Source: Rhynchopus euleeides (taxonomy: Eukaryota; Euglenozoa; Diplonemea; Diplonemida; Diplonemidae). From it: a stretch of 64,000 bases of DNA. The notes beneath the pieces were generated by a model. It had not been told where the DNA came from and did not search any database. It worked only from the letters and a program-made list of their open reading frames with translations. The position numbers were made by a program, and so were the translations under genes. The stretch is from contig OY723239.1 in the NCBI GenBank assembly GCA_963210315.1, positions 124,001-188,000 of the forward strand, given 5' to 3'. Below are positions 61,345-64,000 of the stretch, one piece after another. Position 1 is the first letter of the stretch; every line of letters starts with the position of its first letter.

Positions 61345-61499
61345 TATTTTTACTTGATATACATGTATTTTACATGTATATTTCAGGCATATACATGTAT
61401 TATACATGTATAATAGTTGACATGCAAGTATTATACATGTATAATACATGTATTATACTTGTAGTTATACATGTAAAATTTACAAGATCCCACCGTGTA

Positions 61500-62035
61500 T
61501 ATGTGCGTGAGAAACCCGAATTTTTGACATATGCGAAAACGGCACCTAAGTCGACATCCAACCATACAAAGTGGTCCAAAACACCCCAGAAACACCTCCA
61601 GGGCACTTTGGTGACCCCCAGTGCCCTCTGGGGGCCACTTATCTGCCATGCTCATTTTCCTGCCTAGGTTTGGTACCTGGCCTAGGTACCAGGCATAGCC
61701 ACCCACACTGATACAACGTATTGTACGGAATATGGTTGGCTCTTCGGTCAAACCATGTCCCATTTGATATCCCATGCACATGCGGGGGTATCCCGCGTGA
61801 CCTGGTGATGATATCCTGCGGATTCTAACCCCCATATCCCGCAGAGATGGCCCTGTCTCCCGGGCGGGCATATGGCGGATGGTGGCAGGGATATCCCATT
61901 TTCATATATCCCGCTGGGTATCCCACATGTCCTGGTTGCATGCCTGTACTGACAATACACCCGCAAGCAATCAGATGTTGCGGCAGACATAAGACTCAGA
62001 GACGCTGTGGACGATGACACCAATAATTTTTTTTT
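61500..62035. other. Unassigned region with TATCCCGC-type short repeats
   Basis: Contains CCTAGGTTTGGTACC / GGTACCAGGC words (61664-61692) and a cluster of ATATCCC/TATCCCGC words (61770-61930). No gene recognised. Confidence 0.45.
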
Positions 62036-62533
62036 CCATGTCGCTCCCGTTGGTCACTTCGCTGCTTTGAGTCAGCCACGTGGCGGAAGCCGGACCGCAG
62101 GGAGGGGCGTTGCGCCCGTTGACGCCTCTCACTCCTCATGTGCCTTGAGTAGCTGCCAGGTGGGTCTGCTTTGAGGCGGGGAATCGCGTCAGGCCAAACA
62201 GCCACTGCGAGGACGTCTCCCCTAAAAGAAAAGAAAGAATGTGGGAAGGGGACGGGGGTGGGATGGGTGGGCAGCGCAAGCCGGAAGGAGCGCCTCCCAT
62301 GGGGCGGAAGCTCACCCGACAGCATAAAATGCTGCGAAAACAACAAAAAAAGGGAAAATAAACCACGCACACCACAACATCAATAAAACCAAAGCCGTGC
62401 AGAAAGGGCCCCTCCGCATATATGAAACAGGGCACACAGCGGAAAAAGAGTTACCAGAGCTTGCTTTAGTTTCCCCTCGGAGGAGGGTAATCACAGGGGG
62501 CGCCACGTGAAGGCAGCAAGTTGGATTTTATCC
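62036..62533 (-). repeat. Retroposon with poly-A, ~500 bp, copy 1
   Basis: In minus orientation: head GGGGATAAAATCCAACTTGC, tail GGGAGCGACATGG followed by a run of As (T run at 62027-62035). Nearly identical to 63126-63623. No reverse transcriptase is encoded; it may be a SINE or the 3' end of a LINE. The antisense frames within it have no recognised domain. Confidence 0.85.
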
Positions 62534-63125
62534 CCCCTACTAGCAGAGGTAGGTTTTTTTTTTTCCCCTATAATCAGAGATATCATTCCTGCCTCGAATG
62601 GAGCCTGGCCTAGGCAACTGGTGCAGTTGTGACACCAGAAAGAGCCACAGAGAAAGAGAGGGTGCTAGGTTGGTGCTGACTGAGTCTGAACTAGAAGAGG
62701 GCAGAGATGTGTGTCTTGTCAGCGGACTCTCGGACTAAGTGGGATGACGCATGTGAGCGTCGTTTTGCCCAGAATAAAGGCTAATTGACGTACAAACAGG
62801 CACACAGGAGATGGGCTGCAAGTTTGAGGGTCAAAAATATCCTTTCTCGGAAGAGAACGGGTCTGGTGGACCCTGCCCTCGATCCAGAATGCACCCCCCC
62901 ACACCCCTCGGCATTGCCAGACACCGAAAACCCTGAAAATAGATGCCCACTGTTCGCAAAAATCTGAACATCTCTCCCACAGGGACGGCCCAGGTACCAA
63001 ACCTAGGCAGAAAATTTTGACGTCGCAAAAAAGCCTCTGGAGGTGCCATGAGGGGGTCTGGTGTGTCGGATAGGGGGTAATATCGGTGTTCTGGGGTGGT
63101 TGGTGGGGGGTTTTTTTTTTTTTTT
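62534..63125. other. Unassigned spacer between two retroposon copies
   Basis: A T run at 62557-62566 may be the tail of another, unrecognised retroposon. CCAGGTACCAAACCTAGGCA (62991-63009) is the inverse of a motif at 61664-61683. No gene. Confidence 0.45.
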
Positions 63126-63623
63126 TCATGTCGCTCCCGTTGGTCACTTCGCTGCTTTGAGTCAGCCACGTGGCGGAAGCCGGACCGCAGGGAGGGGCGT
63201 TGCGCCCGTTGACGCCTCTCACTCCTCATGTGCCTTGAGTAGCTGCCAGGTGGGTCTGCTTTGAGGCGGGGAATCGCGTCAGGCCAAACAGCCACTGCGA
63301 GGACGTCTCCCCTAAAAGAAAAGAAAGAATGTGGGAAGGGGACGGGGGTGGGATGGGTGGGCAGCGCAAGCCGGAAGGAGCGCCTCCCATGGGGCGGAAG
63401 CTCACCCGACAGCATAAAATGCTGCGAAAACAACAAAAAAAGGGAAAATAAACCACGCACACCACAACATCAATAAAACCAAAGCCGTGCAGAAAGGGCC
63501 CCTCCGCATATATGAAACAGGGCACACAGCGGAAAAAGAGTTACCAGAGCTTGCTTTAGTTTCCCCTCGGAGGAGGGTAATCACAGGGGGCGCCACGTGA
63601 AGGCAGCAAGTTGGATTTTATCC
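63126..63623 (-). repeat. Retroposon with poly-A, ~500 bp, copy 2
   Basis: Same unit and orientation as copy 1, with a longer T run (63112-63126). The two copies form a direct repeat about 1,090 bases apart. Confidence 0.85.
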
Positions 63624-64000
63624 CCCCCTTTTTTTTTTTTCCCCTCTTGTGTCCCATGCCTTGTTTGCAGTGATCGCATTGTTGGCCATCCTTGCTGTAG
63701 TTCGGCATGCCGCCCTTCCCACCTTCCCCCACCCCCTCCCCGGCGGTTTTGCTCTCCGTGTGGTTTGGTGGTACTGGTGAGCCATCTGGGGAAAGAACCT
63801 TGACAATCCCGGGCCGGCAGTACGTTCGTCACCCCCACGGGCTCGGCCGGTTTCTAAACCTTTAGGCAATCTACGTCCGCAGGCCAAGAACCCGGTGTGC
63901 AGATGCACGTTGGGAGCCCCCTGAAGTCCGCACACGCCCTCTCTGAGTAGTCCCCGACCAAGCGCTGGCCTCTCTGACCGACTACCATGCCGCCGCAGGC
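63624..64000. other. Unassigned right edge
   Basis: A T run (63628-63640) immediately beside the retroposon head suggests another poly-A tailed insertion of a different family. The remaining sequence has no recognised gene. Confidence 0.4.

Larger units (their letters stand above)
54202..61497. mobile_element. AT-rich palindromic element A, split by three nested insertions
   Basis: The ends CACGGTGGGATCTTGTAAAT (left, 54202) and its inverted copy (right, ending 61497) are bordered by TA on both sides. Joining the four surviving pieces (54202-54294, 57997-58074, 59290-59663, 61351-61497) gives about 692 bases that read as one near-perfect palindrome centred near 59465. It is built from words such as TACATGTATAATACTTGCATG-type strings (shown here only in part). 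Each junction carries a duplicated target word: CATGT, CTTGCATG and TATTTT. No coding capacity of its own. Confidence 0.85.

Noticed and set aside
54230-61480. AT-rich words as a centromere or replication origin
   Set aside because: The arrangement is fully explained as one palindromic element with insertions; no functional evidence in the sequence.

Overview
The window looks like a repeat-rich nuclear chromosome segment from a protist. Three things point to Euglenozoa, perhaps a diplonemid: (i) almost every recognisable host gene or gene fragment lies on the minus strand and reads without obvious introns, as in long unidirectional gene clusters; (ii) the one full-sized retrotransposon encodes Gag, then tyrosine recombinase, then reverse transcriptase/RNase H, the order known from VIPER elements of trypanosomatids; (iii) the gene content (class III cyclase-like membrane protein, calpain-like fragment, F-box/WD40, WD40 and ankyrin proteins). 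This is inference; no species marker was found.

Layout. 1-3.4 kb: retroposon fragment, a diverged Gag remnant, a 72-bp minisatellite and dispersed repeats. 3.4-6.9 kb: a secreted multidomain protein (LamG-like, P/T linker, HExxH domain, second linker, truncated SASA esterase) broken by many small frameshifts. 7.5-9.5 kb: three gene fragments (WD40, membrane protein tail, calpain-like). 9.5-14.4 kb: a complete hAT-like transposon with long GC-rich inverted ends and an 864-residue transposase. 14.5-16.4 kb: cyclase-like gene. 17.0-18.6 kb: decayed Tc1/mariner-like element. 19.9-26.7 kb: a hAT-derived non-autonomous element split by a 5.1-kb VIPER-like retrotransposon. 27-34 kb: remnants, one possible acylated protein, one solid proline-rich coiled-coil gene (29.1-30.9 kb) and dispersed repeats. 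34-36 kb: no recognised gene. 36-40.7 kb: three minisatellites around a truncated coiled-coil gene. 41.2-53.5 kb: the main host-gene block on the minus strand (membrane protein, F-box/WD40, cyclase pseudogene, ankyrin protein, WD40 protein). 54.2-61.5 kb: a roughly 0.69-kb near-perfect AT-rich palindrome split by three nested transposons. 62-63.6 kb: two near-identical 500-bp retroposon copies with poly-A tails.

The host genes do not form an obvious pathway. They are mostly adaptor or surface proteins (WD40, ankyrin, F-box, type I membrane, coiled coil) and a membrane cyclase homologue. Several occur twice, one copy whole and one broken, which shows segmental duplication followed by decay. 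Many coding stretches are interrupted by one- or two-base shifts, often in G/C or A runs. Real decay and long-read sequencing error cannot be separated from this sequence alone.
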